Origin: an uncultured Cellvibrionales bacterium
GTDB taxonomy: Bacteria > Pseudomonadota > Gammaproteobacteria > Pseudomonadales > GM7GCV1
Assembly: GCA_913063225.1 (NCBI GenBank)
Contig: CAJXYP010000015.1
Span: forward strand, 1-64,000
Direction: 5' to 3'
Length of the DNA: 64,000 nucleotides
Positions 34,063 through 42,324 of this stretch are shown piece by piece. The notes below the pieces were generated by a model that saw nothing but the letters and a program-made list of their open reading frames with translations, did no database searches and was not told where the DNA came from. A program made the position numbers and the translations under genes. Positions within the stretch are counted from its first letter, which is position 1; each line of letters begins with the position of its first letter.

Positions 34063-34089
34063 AAAAAAGGCGTCCGAAGACGCCTTTTT
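34063..34089. terminator. Bidirectional intrinsic terminator after rplS
   Basis: GGCGTC (34069-34074), tetraloop CGAA, GACGCC (34079-34084), with six A on the left and five T on the right. Read leftward it ends the rpsP-rimM-trmD-rplS transcript 34 bases after rplS, so xerD needs its own promoter. Confidence 0.85.
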
Positions 34090-34122
34090 ATAAAGATACT
34101 CAGCTGTTAAAAGCCAAAGGCC

Positions 34123-34479
34123 TTAGGCGAGCTTCTCCTTAATTCGTGCAGCCTTACCAGAAAGCTCACGTAAGTAATAAAGCTTAGCTTGGCGCACGTC
34201 CCCGCGACGCTTAACTGTAATGCTATCAATCAGCTTGCTGTAAGTTTGGAATGTACGTTCTACGCCTACACCGTGAGATATCTTGCGAACGACAAAAGCC
34301 GATCCCAGACCACGACTCTTAATCGATAGAACTACACCTTCATAAGCCTGAAGACGCTCACGAGTACCCTCTTTAACTTTAACCTGGACAACAATGGTGT
34401 CGCCGGGTGAAAATTCAGGGAAATCCCGATCCATCTGCTCTTTTTCAAGCTCCGCAATAATACTGTTGCTGCCGCTCAC
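34123..34479 (-). CDS. rplS: 50S ribosomal protein L19
   Basis: 118 residues. Sequence shows the L19 hallmarks [31 protein letters not shown], here seen as [14 protein letters not shown] and [10 protein letters not shown], then [20 protein letters not shown] and the ending [18 protein letters not shown]. Last gene of the conserved rpsP-rimM-trmD-rplS operon, 44 bases after trmD, and followed by a strong terminator. It sits at the 30S-50S interface. Confidence 0.97.
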   Translation of the reverse strand: MSGSNSIIAELEKEQMDRDFPEFSPGDTIVVQVKVKEGTRERLQAYEGVVLSIKSRGLGSAFVVRKISHGVGVERTFQTYSKLIDSITVKRRGDVRQAKLYYLRELSGKAARIKEKLA

Positions 34480-34523
34480 GTTATCTCTCCAATATAAAGG
34501 CGCTATCTATATTCAAGCGCAAA

Positions 34524-35228
34524 TTAATTTTTTCGGTTCAGAATCAAATCTGGCCGCATTTTTCGAGTCTTGGCTGTCGCCTGCTGGCTACGCCATTTCT
34601 CTATCAATTTGTGGTCTCCACTGAGCAATACCTTCGGCACAGTCTGACCTTCAAAAACTTCTGGTCGCGTATAATGTGGCCAATCCAACCCGCCTTCTAA
34701 TGCTTCCTCGCTAAAGGAATCCTGTCCGGCAGATTCAGCGTGCCCCAAAACTCCGGGTACATGCCGCAAAATAGCGTCTATCAATACTAAGGCTGGCAAC
34801 TCACCACCGCTTAGCACGTAGTCTCCAATCGAAATCTCTTCATCTACTAGATTGTCGATTGCGCGCTGATCGATACCTTCATATCTACCAGCGATCAAAA
34901 TCAAATTCTGCTCTTCAACAGCCAGCTCTTCGGTTCGTGCTTGCACCAACCTTTTGCCTTGGGGAGAAAGGTAGACAACGAGTGCCTCGTCCTTCATCCA
35001 GTCTCTGGCTGCTTGTACCGCTGCGATTAAAGGCTCGCAACGCATCACCATGCCAGGTCCACCACCGTAGGGTCGATCATCAACCGTTCGGTGTTTATCT
35101 GTAGCGTAATCCCTAGGATTAAAACTCTGCAGATCAATCTTGTTCTCGGCTACCGCTCTTCCAGTAACACCGTATGCTTTGAAGTTCTCGATCACATCGG
35201 GAAAGAGGGTTATCAGTGCTAATTTCAA
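34524..35228 (-). CDS. trmD: tRNA (guanine37-N1)-methyltransferase
   Basis: 234 residues. SPOUT methyltransferase that makes m1G37 in tRNAs reading CNN codons and so prevents frameshifting. Motifs: LITLFPDVIENFKAYGVTGRA, DDRPYGGGPGMVMRCEPL, IAGRYEGIDQRAIDN (trefoil-knot AdoMet site) and GDYVLSGGELPALVLIDA. The catalytic Asp lies in the VLGHAESAGQDSF region. Third gene of the rpsP operon, 65 bases after rimM. Confidence 0.97.
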   Translation of the reverse strand: MKLALITLFPDVIENFKAYGVTGRAVAENKIDLQSFNPRDYATDKHRTVDDRPYGGGPGMVMRCEPLIAAVQAARDWMKDEALVVYLSPQGKRLVQARTEELAVEEQNLILIAGRYEGIDQRAIDNLVDEEISIGDYVLSGGELPALVLIDAILRHVPGVLGHAESAGQDSFSEEALEGGLDWPHYTRPEVFEGQTVPKVLLSGDHKLIEKWRSQQATAKTRKMRPDLILNRKN

Positions 35229-35293
35229 TTCAACACCCCTCTTCTAGTTCAAACCTTACTTTCTAGTCTTGCGATTCAGATCCGGCTTTCGAT

Positions 35294-35842
35294 TTAAAAG
35301 TCTGGATCCCAATCTACGTCTATTTCACCGGCGTCCAAATCAATTCGAAGCACATGCTGACCCGGTGTCCAGGGCACTAAGCGTTCTTGCCCTTCTTGTG
35401 ACCGAACCACCAATACATCGTTGGCTCCGGTTTCCATCAGTTTCTCTACTACGCCAAGAATTTGCTTGTTGCCTTCGTAAAGGCTAATTACCGTCAAACC
35501 CTGAAGCTGAAACCAATAGTAATCATCTTCATTAAGTGTTTCGAACAGCTCGACACTTACTTCAATCACCGATCCAATCAGCGCAACGGCTTGATCTCGA
35601 TCTTCAACTGCTTCTTGTTCTCCAACCTTTTTCAGTCGGGCTATTAACCCTTTACTGTTCGGCTTCCACTCAACAGGTTGATAGTTTGTCTCACCCTGAT
35701 CCGTTTTAACCTGCCAGGGCAAATACTCAAATATCTTTTCTTTTGGTGCAGTCTCCGAGTAAATCTTTACCCAGCCCTTCACGCCATGGACCCCCGAAAT
35801 CTCACCGATACGGACAGTCTTTTTATTCAAACCCGCATTCAA
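35294..35842 (-). CDS. rimM: Ribosome maturation factor RimM
   Basis: 182 residues. Binds S19 and assists 30S head assembly. The N-terminal RimM barrel begins RIGEISGVHGVKGWVKIYS and includes RLKKVGEQEAVEDRDQA; the PRC-barrel half holds DDYYWFQLQGLTVIS and ENGANDVLVV-like ETGANDVLVVRS and ends DIDWDPDF-like IDVDWDPDF. It is 36 bases after rpsP. Normal length and complete. Confidence 0.96.
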   Translation of the reverse strand: MNAGLNKKTVRIGEISGVHGVKGWVKIYSETAPKEKIFEYLPWQVKTDQGETNYQPVEWKPNSKGLIARLKKVGEQEAVEDRDQAVALIGSVIEVSVELFETLNEDDYYWFQLQGLTVISLYEGNKQILGVVEKLMETGANDVLVVRSQEGQERLVPWTPGQHVLRIDLDAGEIDVDWDPDF

Positions 35843-35878
35843 ACCTAGTATTCACAATTAGCTATTAGCTAAAGAGAA

Positions 35879-36139
35879 TTAAGCAGCAGTAGTTTGAGCT
35901 TCGCGTGCCTCGGCAACCAAAGCAGCAACACGATCAGAAAGACCAGTACCCTTAGAAACCCAAAAATCAACACGTTCCAAATCAACGCGCAAACGCTCTT
36001 CGTTGCCACGTGCACCTGGGTTAAAAAAGCCCACGCGCTCAAGGTAACGGCCATCACGAGAAGTACGGCTGTCGCTTACTGAAAAATGATAAAAAGGTCG
36101 CTTTTTAGCGCCACCACGAGAAAGTCGAATAGTAACCAT
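35879..36139 (-). CDS. rpsP: 30S ribosomal protein S16
   Basis: 86 residues. Begins [19 protein letters not shown] with the conserved [18 protein letters not shown] segment of S16. First gene of the operon; the 188 bases up to ffh hold its promoter and the end of the ffh transcript, with no clear intrinsic terminator for ffh. Confidence 0.97.
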   Translation of the reverse strand: MVTIRLSRGGAKKRPFYHFSVSDSRTSRDGRYLERVGFFNPGARGNEERLRVDLERVDFWVSKGTGLSDRVAALVAEAREAQTTAA

Positions 36140-36327
36140 TTAAAAAATGCTCAATTTGTATGCCATGAGATCGCTAAGATATTGAAAAACCTATCAATTA
36201 TCTTAGCTGCTCGAAAGGGCGCGTATTTTACGCAAAGACGACTCGGATTTAAACCGGTTTTTCACTCTTACGCCGTTATTTTTCGCCGGACCCGGCAATA
36301 GCCGAAATTAACTCGCTAGCAGCCGCT

Positions 36328-37767
36328 TTATGAGAAGGGATTCTTCTTGGGTGCAAAGGGGAGCCCAGGGGACCCAGGAAGACCGGGTGCTTGCCCCTGC
36401 ATACCTGGAGCTTGCCCTCCAGAAGCGCCTTCCATCGCCTTCATCATGCGCCCCATACCTTTGGCTGAACCCATTTTTTTCATCATTTTCTGCATCTGCT
36501 TATGCTGTTTGAGCAACCGACCCAAATCCTGAATTGATGTGCCCGACCCTTGGGTGATACGACGTTTTCTAGAACCGTTCAATATATCGGGGTTACCGCG
36601 CTCTTTAGGCGTCATGGAGTTAATGATGGACTCCATACGTTTAAACTGACTTTGGGTATCTTTTTGTTCGAGCATCTGTGACATATTTCCCACGCCAGGA
36701 AGCTTATCTGCAAGCGCTCCCATACCACCCATATTGCGCATCTGAACGAACTGATCGCGCATATCTTCTAAATCAAACCCCTTACCCTTGCTGCGCGTAA
36801 TTTTCTTTGCGAGTTTTTGTGCTTTGTCATGATCAACATTGCGCTCAATCTCCTCGACCAGAGAGAGAACATCTCCCATACCAAGAATTCGCGAGGCAAT
36901 ACGATCTGGATGATAGGGTTCTAAGGCGTCAGTTTTTTCACCAACACCAATAAATTTGATCGGCTTACCCGTTATCTGACGAACTGATAACGCAGCACCG
37001 CCACGGGCATCACCATCAGCTTTAGTGAGAATTACGCCGGTTAAGTCTAGAACTTCGTTGAATGCCTGTGCGGTATTTGCCGCGTCCTGCCCCGTCATCG
37101 CATCGACGACAAAGAGTGTTTCGGTTGGACTCACTCCTCTTTGTAAGGATTCAATCTCCGCCATCATGTCTTGATCGATTGCCAATCGGCCGGCGGTATC
37201 AACCAAGACCACATCAATAAACTGCTTCTTGGCGTGGTCAATAGCGCTTTTGGCTATTGCGAGAGGTTTTTGGCTGATATCACTGGCGAAAAACTCCACC
37301 TGTACTTCAGCGGCCAAGGTTTCTAATTGCTTAATAGCGGCTGGGCGATAAACGTCTGCACTTACCACCAGAACCTTTTTCTTCTCTCTTTCTCTTAGAT
37401 ATAGCGCTAGTTTGGCGGTCGACGTGGTCTTACCAACACCCTGCAGGCCCGCCATCAAAATAACTACCGGTGGTTTAGCCGCCAAATTCAATCCTTCGAA
37501 GGAATTACCAAGGATATCTACTAATTCGGATTGAACAATTTTAAGGAATTGCTGCCCTGGCGATAGGCTGGTGCTAACTTCTTGACCAGTAGCTCTTTCG
37601 CGCACTCGATCAATAAATATCTTAACTACCGGCAGGGCAACATCAGCTTCCAATAGCGACAGGCGCACTTCACGAAGCGTGTCTTTTATATTGTCTTCAG
37701 TGATCTTAGATTGACCACTAATTTTTTTCAGGCTGCGCGATAAACGCTCTTGAAGATTATCAAACAT
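36328..37767 (-). CDS. ffh: Signal recognition particle protein Ffh
   Basis: 479 residues. SRP54 GTPase that, with 4.5S RNA, targets membrane proteins to FtsY. The N domain begins MFDNLQERLSRSLKKISGQ. G domain motifs are GLQGVGKTTSTAKLA (G1), VDTAGRLAIDQDMM (G3), TKADGDARGGAAL (G4) and the following DARGG. The methionine-rich M domain carries the RNA-binding SGTSIQDLGRLLKQH and a Met/Gly/Pro-rich tail. Divergent from ypjD, a conserved neighbour pair. Confidence 0.97.
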   Translation of the reverse strand: MFDNLQERLSRSLKKISGQSKITEDNIKDTLREVRLSLLEADVALPVVKIFIDRVRERATGQEVSTSLSPGQQFLKIVQSELVDILGNSFEGLNLAAKPPVVILMAGLQGVGKTTSTAKLALYLREREKKKVLVVSADVYRPAAIKQLETLAAEVQVEFFASDISQKPLAIAKSAIDHAKKQFIDVVLVDTAGRLAIDQDMMAEIESLQRGVSPTETLFVVDAMTGQDAANTAQAFNEVLDLTGVILTKADGDARGGAALSVRQITGKPIKFIGVGEKTDALEPYHPDRIASRILGMGDVLSLVEEIERNVDHDKAQKLAKKITRSKGKGFDLEDMRDQFVQMRNMGGMGALADKLPGVGNMSQMLEQKDTQSQFKRMESIINSMTPKERGNPDILNGSRKRRITQGSGTSIQDLGRLLKQHKQMQKMMKKMGSAKGMGRMMKAMEGASGGQAPGMQGQAPGLPGSPGLPFAPKKNPFS

Positions 37768-37888
37768 TTTTAACTAATTCGAAGTTCAATTTGGGCGAGC
37801 AAGTATAACGGTTTTGAGCCTTCCATGGCGAAGGTGCTTGTGACAAACTGGCTTAATTCAAAGCCATCAAATAGCTGACTGGAACACA

Positions 37889-38686
37889 TTGCTTACTAAT
37901 CTGCTGATATTCGTTAGTCTTGTTGCGTATTCCACCGCATGCACGCGTTTGGTAATGGCACTTCGCTACGACCTGCCCATTGATCCTCGTGTTCAATTTG
38001 CTACCGGTTTGGTTGGAAGTATTGCGCAGATAGGCCTCATGGCTACACTGATGATCCATGATGGCGGCATTGATTTCAGCCTACTCAAGTCGATCTCCTT
38101 AGTGCTCGCAACTGCAGTACTCTTTGTGACCCTTAGTAGTCAGCGCTTTGCCATTCAGGCATTGCAACTCGCACTAATGCCGATCGCCGGGTTGTTTGCA
38201 ATCTGCAGTGTAATTGCACCCAGTTCTCGAGAATTACTTCAGCTATCCGCCGGGACCGGCCTGCATATATCCACCTCAATATTGGCCTATGGCACATTTA
38301 CCGTAGCAGCAGTAATGGCATTATTATTAGGCTATAGCAGCCTTCGGCTTCGACATCACAAGCTAACCCCGCTAGTGAAGCATGTACCCCCGGTAGAAGC
38401 TCTGGAATCAATCCTCTACGAATTATTAGCCTGGGGCACAGTTTTACTCGGGCTCTCTATTCTTACGGGCTTTATATTTGTGGGCGACTTCTTTGCTCAA
38501 CACCTAATCCATAAGACAGCTTTATCCATTCTCGCTTTCGTCATATACAGTTTTATTTGCATCGGTCATTGGCGGAGAGGCTGGCGCGGTCGCCGCGTTA
38601 TGCGCTGGGTATTTGGAGCCTACGCATCTCTTACTTTGGCTTACGTCGGCAGCAAGCTCGTGCTGGAATGGGTCCTTCGCTCTTAA
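37889..38686 (+). CDS. ypjD: YpjD/CcsA-like cytochrome c assembly family membrane protein
   Basis: 265 residues with about eight predicted membrane helices. The family resembles CcsA/CcmC haem-handling proteins: segments such as LHISTSILAYGTFTVAAVMALLLG and a His-bearing GTGLHIS are typical. The start is TTG at 37889. The order ffh (divergent), ypjD, corB is conserved across gammaproteobacteria. The exact function is not well established; a role in haem or metal handling with CorB has been suggested on context only. No Ccm genes are nearby. Confidence 0.85.
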   Translation: MLTNLLIFVSLVAYSTACTRLVMALRYDLPIDPRVQFATGLVGSIAQIGLMATLMIHDGGIDFSLLKSISLVLATAVLFVTLSSQRFAIQALQLALMPIAGLFAICSVIAPSSRELLQLSAGTGLHISTSILAYGTFTVAAVMALLLGYSSLRLRHHKLTPLVKHVPPVEALESILYELLAWGTVLLGLSILTGFIFVGDFFAQHLIHKTALSILAFVIYSFICIGHWRRGWRGRRVMRWVFGAYASLTLAYVGSKLVLEWVLRS

Positions 38687-38801
38687 GCTGAAGACTTTGG
38701 CCTTTAAGTTTCGTCTTCTAAATTTTGTACAAGCAAGTACTTGCCAGCCGAAAAAAACTACTTCAACATGGCTAACCAATATCCACTGAGGTCGCGATGC
38801 G

Positions 38802-40097
38802 TTGAATGACGCTTCCACCGGGGCTTTATTAGCCCTTTTAGCTTTTCTAGTAATACTCTCTGCGTTTTTCTCGAGCTCCGAAACGGCGATGCTCTCGCTA
38901 AACCGTTTTCGACTGAAACACCTAGCAAAACAACATTCTGGTGCCAAGCGTGCAGCGCGTCTATTAGAGCGACCTGACCGCTTAATCGGTCTAATACTAA
39001 TAGGCAACAACGCGGTCAATATTCTGGCTGCGCTGATTGCCGGTATCGTATTCGGCCGTTGGTTCGGCCAAGAAGCAGGCATATGGTTAACCACTATTCT
39101 GTTAACACTGATAATGCTGATACTTGCCGAGGTAACGCCAAAAACACTAGCAGCACTGCACCCGGAACGCTTAGCTTTTCCATATAGCGTCGTTCTGTCC
39201 GCACTTCTGCACCCACTCTCACCCGCCTTTTGGCTTGTATTGGGGGTGAACTGGATTACCAACAGCATAGTGCGACGCTTTGGCGTCGACCCAACTAAAC
39301 TCAGCAAAGAACAAATCAGCCCCGATGAGCTCCGCACGGTGGTAGATGAAGCCGGCCAGCTAATCCCTGACGAACATCAGGACATGTTAATAAATATTCT
39401 CGACCTGGAAAAAATGACGGTCGACGACATTATGGTTCCGCGTAACGAGATTTTCGGATTGGATTTGGATAAAGATATTCAAACCCTAGTTCAAACCATT
39501 CTCGAGAGCGATCACACACGCTTGCCGGTATACGAGGGTGACATAAATAACATCATCGGCACGCTGCATTTACGCCGTGTGAATAGATTAATGAAAGCCG
39601 GCGAAGATCAGATTACTAAGGAAGCCATAAAACGCTTCAGTAAGAAGCCATACTTCATTCCTGAAAACACGGTTCTATCCGTGCAACTGCTTAACTTTAG
39701 AAAATTTCGGCATCGAATTGGCTTTGTGGTAAACGAGTATGGCGAGGTGGAAGGCTTAGCCACCCTTGACGATCTTCTCGAAGAAATAGTTGGTGATTAC
39801 ACAACATCTGTGGCAGATGACGAAGACGAGATACATAAGGTATCCGAGGATTTGTACCTTCTGCAAGGAGGTGCCAACCTGCGAGATTTAAATAAAATCG
39901 CAACCTGGCAATTACCGACCGATGGCCCAAGGACGGTAAGCGGTTTTGTGGTGGAAATGCTGCAGGCGATTCCGGATGGGCCCGTTAGCTTCGAACACAA
40001 AAATATTCGCTTTGAAATCACCGAATTCAGCGACAAACTAATTGAAAGCTGCAAAGCATGGAGGTTTGGCCCTCGAGCACCGGGCCCCGACCAATAG
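38802..40097 (+). CDS. corB: CorB/YfjD-type transporter-associated protein (DUF21, CBS pair, CorC_HlyC)
   Basis: 431 residues from TTG 38802, with GAGG ten bases upstream. An N-terminal CNNM/DUF21 domain with four helices (LLALLAFLVILSAFFSSSETAML at the start) is followed by a CBS pair (MTVDDIMVPRNEIFGLDLD, LESDHTRLPVYEGDINNIIG) and a C-terminal CorC_HlyC domain (VVNEYGEVEGLATLDDLLEEIVGD). CorB/CNNM proteins are linked to Mg2+ and Co2+ export. The gene order behind ypjD supports the CorB name. Confidence 0.9.
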   Translation: MNDASTGALLALLAFLVILSAFFSSSETAMLSLNRFRLKHLAKQHSGAKRAARLLERPDRLIGLILIGNNAVNILAALIAGIVFGRWFGQEAGIWLTTILLTLIMLILAEVTPKTLAALHPERLAFPYSVVLSALLHPLSPAFWLVLGVNWITNSIVRRFGVDPTKLSKEQISPDELRTVVDEAGQLIPDEHQDMLINILDLEKMTVDDIMVPRNEIFGLDLDKDIQTLVQTILESDHTRLPVYEGDINNIIGTLHLRRVNRLMKAGEDQITKEAIKRFSKKPYFIPENTVLSVQLLNFRKFRHRIGFVVNEYGEVEGLATLDDLLEEIVGDYTTSVADDEDEIHKVSEDLYLLQGGANLRDLNKIATWQLPTDGPRTVSGFVVEMLQAIPDGPVSFEHKNIRFEITEFSDKLIESCKAWRFGPRAPGPDQ

Positions 40098-40098
40098 C

Positions 40099-40302
40099 CT
40101 ATTTAGGCTGAGTATCCTGCAATGGCTGACGACTCTCCAGCCTAACCGCGACCCTCTGCAGCGCTTGCTCACGCTCTTCTGGGGTGTATATTCGCCAATA
40201 GGTGATTTCTTCCGATTTGCGAAAACAACCGATGCAAACTTTTTGGCTGTCCAGCTGACAAATGCCTACGCAGGGACTAGATATGACTTCAGGGCTTGGC
40301 AA
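40099..40302 (-). CDS. DUF1289 family small protein
   Basis: 67 residues. The conserved signature is SSPCVGICQLDSQKVCIGCFRKSEEITYWR with four cysteines in a CxxxCx(n)CxGC pattern that probably binds a metal; seen here as SPCVGICQLD and CIGCFRKSEEI. The function is unknown. It ends one base after corB on the opposite strand, and starts six bases after the Nudix gene, forming a leftward pair with it. Confidence 0.85.
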   Translation of the reverse strand: MPSPEVISSPCVGICQLDSQKVCIGCFRKSEEITYWRIYTPEEREQALQRVAVRLESRQPLQDTQPK

Positions 40303-40308
40303 TTTTGT

Positions 40309-40890
40309 TTATCTCAAAGGTTCTATCATTTCATCAATAATCATAGCGGTTAAACCCCAGATTTCTTGATCTTCAAAATGCCAGCTCGGCATTGTTAATT
40401 TCTGACCACCACGCTCTCTATAATCGATTCGCCTCGGTTCTTGCTCCATGAAGAAGGTCAGAGGAACTGAGATTATTTTATCGGTTTCATCAACGGAAGG
40501 TATTAGTTCCACTGTACTGGGAATTATTCCAAGAAAGGGTGTTACCTGCACGCCAAATCGAGATTTCCGCGCGGCAAATCTCGCCACAATATCTACTTCT
40601 TCTCGCACTAACCCAACCTCTTCCCAAGACTCACGCAATGCGGTATCGGACAGACCGTTGTCCTCCGGTTCCCACATACCACCGGGAAAGGAAATTTGTC
40701 CGGCATGGCTAGTAAGGTGCTTAGCCCTGCGAGTAAGAATTATCTCGGGAGCATGCCCTACATTTGTCACTGGAATGAGCACGGCCGCAGATCGGCTACC
40801 TGCATCTAGTTTGTTGTCTAGTGGACTATTCAACTCTGACAATGCATGTTGTGATGAATAGTGATCTAGTAGACTGATTAGCAAACTCAT
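40309..40890 (-). CDS. Nudix hydrolase, CoA pyrophosphatase (NudL/YeaB-like)
   Basis: 193 residues. The Nudix box runs GGMWEPEDNGLSDTALRESWEEVG, visible as GGMWEPEDNGLSDTALRES followed by WEEVGL. Upstream LTRRAKHLTSHAGQISFPGG is the NudL/PCD1 signature (UPF0035: LTxRSxxLxxHxGQIxFPGG). It would hydrolyse CoA and oxidised CoA to 3',5'-ADP and phosphopantetheine. Divergent from the second Nudix gene by 50 bases. Confidence 0.87.
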   Translation of the reverse strand: MSLLISLLDHYSSQHALSELNSPLDNKLDAGSRSAAVLIPVTNVGHAPEIILTRRAKHLTSHAGQISFPGGMWEPEDNGLSDTALRESWEEVGLVREEVDIVARFAARKSRFGVQVTPFLGIIPSTVELIPSVDETDKIISVPLTFFMEQEPRRIDYRERGGQKLTMPSWHFEDQEIWGLTAMIIDEMIEPLR

Positions 40891-40940
40891 GCGGTAGAAT
40901 TCTACGTTACTTCTCTTCTTATAATGAGCAAGATTTTATT

Positions 40941-41462
40941 ATGATGAATTTTTGCAATCTTTGCGGCGGCACTTTGTCCACACTCGTGCCCGAGGGTGAC
41001 AACCGAATACGCCACGTCTGTGGTCAATGCGAACACATACACTATCAAAATCCGAGAGTTATCGTCGGATGCATACCTATCTGGCAGAACAAGATACTTC
41101 TCTGTAAACGCAACATCGAACCCAGACTTGGTTACTGGACAGTCCCCGCCGGCTTTCTTGAACTGGAAGAAACTATGGCCGAGGGCGCACAAAGAGAAAC
41201 CTACGAAGAATCCCTCGCGAGGGTCAATATCACCTATTTACACGGACTTTACGATATCCCTCATATAGGCCAAGTCTACTCACTTTATATGGCAGAAATG
41301 GAAAATGCTGAATTTGGAATTACTCCAGAATCATCCGAAGTCGCACTATTTGATGCGGCTGATATTCCCTGGGAAGATATCGCTTTTAAAGTGGTGAAAC
41401 TCGCATTAGAACAGTATTTGCAGGAAGGACGACGCAAAGACGGCCAACCATTTGGGCTATAG
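40941..41462 (+). CDS. Nudix hydrolase with N-terminal zinc ribbon
   Basis: 173 residues. An N-terminal zinc ribbon (CNLCGG...HVCGQCEHIHYQNP) is followed by a Nudix box GFLELEETMAEGAQRETYEES. The arrangement of zinc ribbon plus Nudix domain recalls NudC (NADH pyrophosphatase) but the protein is much shorter and lacks the SQPWPFPxS motif, so substrate is unknown. Proteins of this short type are common in Pseudomonas relatives. Convergent with the ZIP gene. Confidence 0.82.
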   Translation: MMNFCNLCGGTLSTLVPEGDNRIRHVCGQCEHIHYQNPRVIVGCIPIWQNKILLCKRNIEPRLGYWTVPAGFLELEETMAEGAQRETYEESLARVNITYLHGLYDIPHIGQVYSLYMAEMENAEFGITPESSEVALFDAADIPWEDIAFKVVKLALEQYLQEGRRKDGQPFGL

Positions 41463-41478
41463 GGTTTCTTAACAGACC

Positions 41479-42309
41479 CTAGTGGATATCTAAAACGGCG
41501 TGAGCAAAAATCGTTAACAATAAGATAGCCAAAACCCCAGCAAGCACTAAACCCGCGACTCGTCTTGAGCGCGAGCGGACATGCATGGCAGGCAACACAT
41601 CAACCGTTGCTATATATAGAAAGGTGCCCGCGGAGAAAAGCACCGCTAATCCACGCATCATAGAACTGACATCCTGAAACAGATTCCAGAAAATTAAAAT
41701 CGCGACAGGTGTGGCCGCGGCAAAGACGAGTAAGTCCAATTTGGAACGGTTTCGGTCAGAACGCTCATGCAAGCTAAACGCACTAACACTAAAAGCGGCC
41801 GGGAACTTGTGCATCATTATTACCAGCACCATAGTCAGCGTCAGAGCGGCAGACTGTTCAGCCATGGCAGCACCGATGACCATGCCATCGATAAAAGCGT
41901 GCACCGTCAAACCCACGATTGCGGGCATAACACTTTTGGTGGGGTGGTTTACATGATCGTGTCCATGAGCAACGGAATGATCATGATGCTCTTCGTGTAT
42001 ATCATGACCAAAGCCAAAAGCCTCCAGAATCATCATAAACAAGAAGCCTGTCGTCAATGCTATGCCAACGGCAAAAACATCTATCTCGTGAAGACCCGCA
42101 TCTTCTGCCGCATGGCCGAGCATTTCAATGCCTTCTGGAATGGCCACTAACATAGCCGCGCCGATCAGAAACCCTGCAGCCAAACCCGTCATATCTTCCA
42201 ATCGGCTCATAAAACCGTTGGCGGAGCGCATAAAGGGAATTGCGCCCATAGCTATAGCTCCGGTAAAAGTGGCTAGGCAAACCAATAGCAACTGAAGTAT
42301 AGGATCCAT
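41479..42309 (-). CDS. ZIP family divalent metal transporter
   Basis: 276 residues with eight predicted helices. TM4/TM5 carry the metal path residues in VGLTVHAFIDGMVIGAAM and VLVIMMHKFPAAFSVSAFSL (HxxxD/HKxPA). A long loop is His-rich: DIHEEHHDHSVAHGHDHV, a likely zinc-sensing or zinc-binding loop. It probably imports or equilibrates Zn2+ across the inner membrane. It is 15 bases after purL on the same strand but functionally unrelated. Confidence 0.88.
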   Translation of the reverse strand: MDPILQLLLVCLATFTGAIAMGAIPFMRSANGFMSRLEDMTGLAAGFLIGAAMLVAIPEGIEMLGHAAEDAGLHEIDVFAVGIALTTGFLFMMILEAFGFGHDIHEEHHDHSVAHGHDHVNHPTKSVMPAIVGLTVHAFIDGMVIGAAMAEQSAALTLTMVLVIMMHKFPAAFSVSAFSLHERSDRNRSKLDLLVFAAATPVAILIFWNLFQDVSSMMRGLAVLFSAGTFLYIATVDVLPAMHVRSRSRRVAGLVLAGVLAILLLTIFAHAVLDIH

Positions 42310-42324
42310 TAGCTCTGCCTCTCT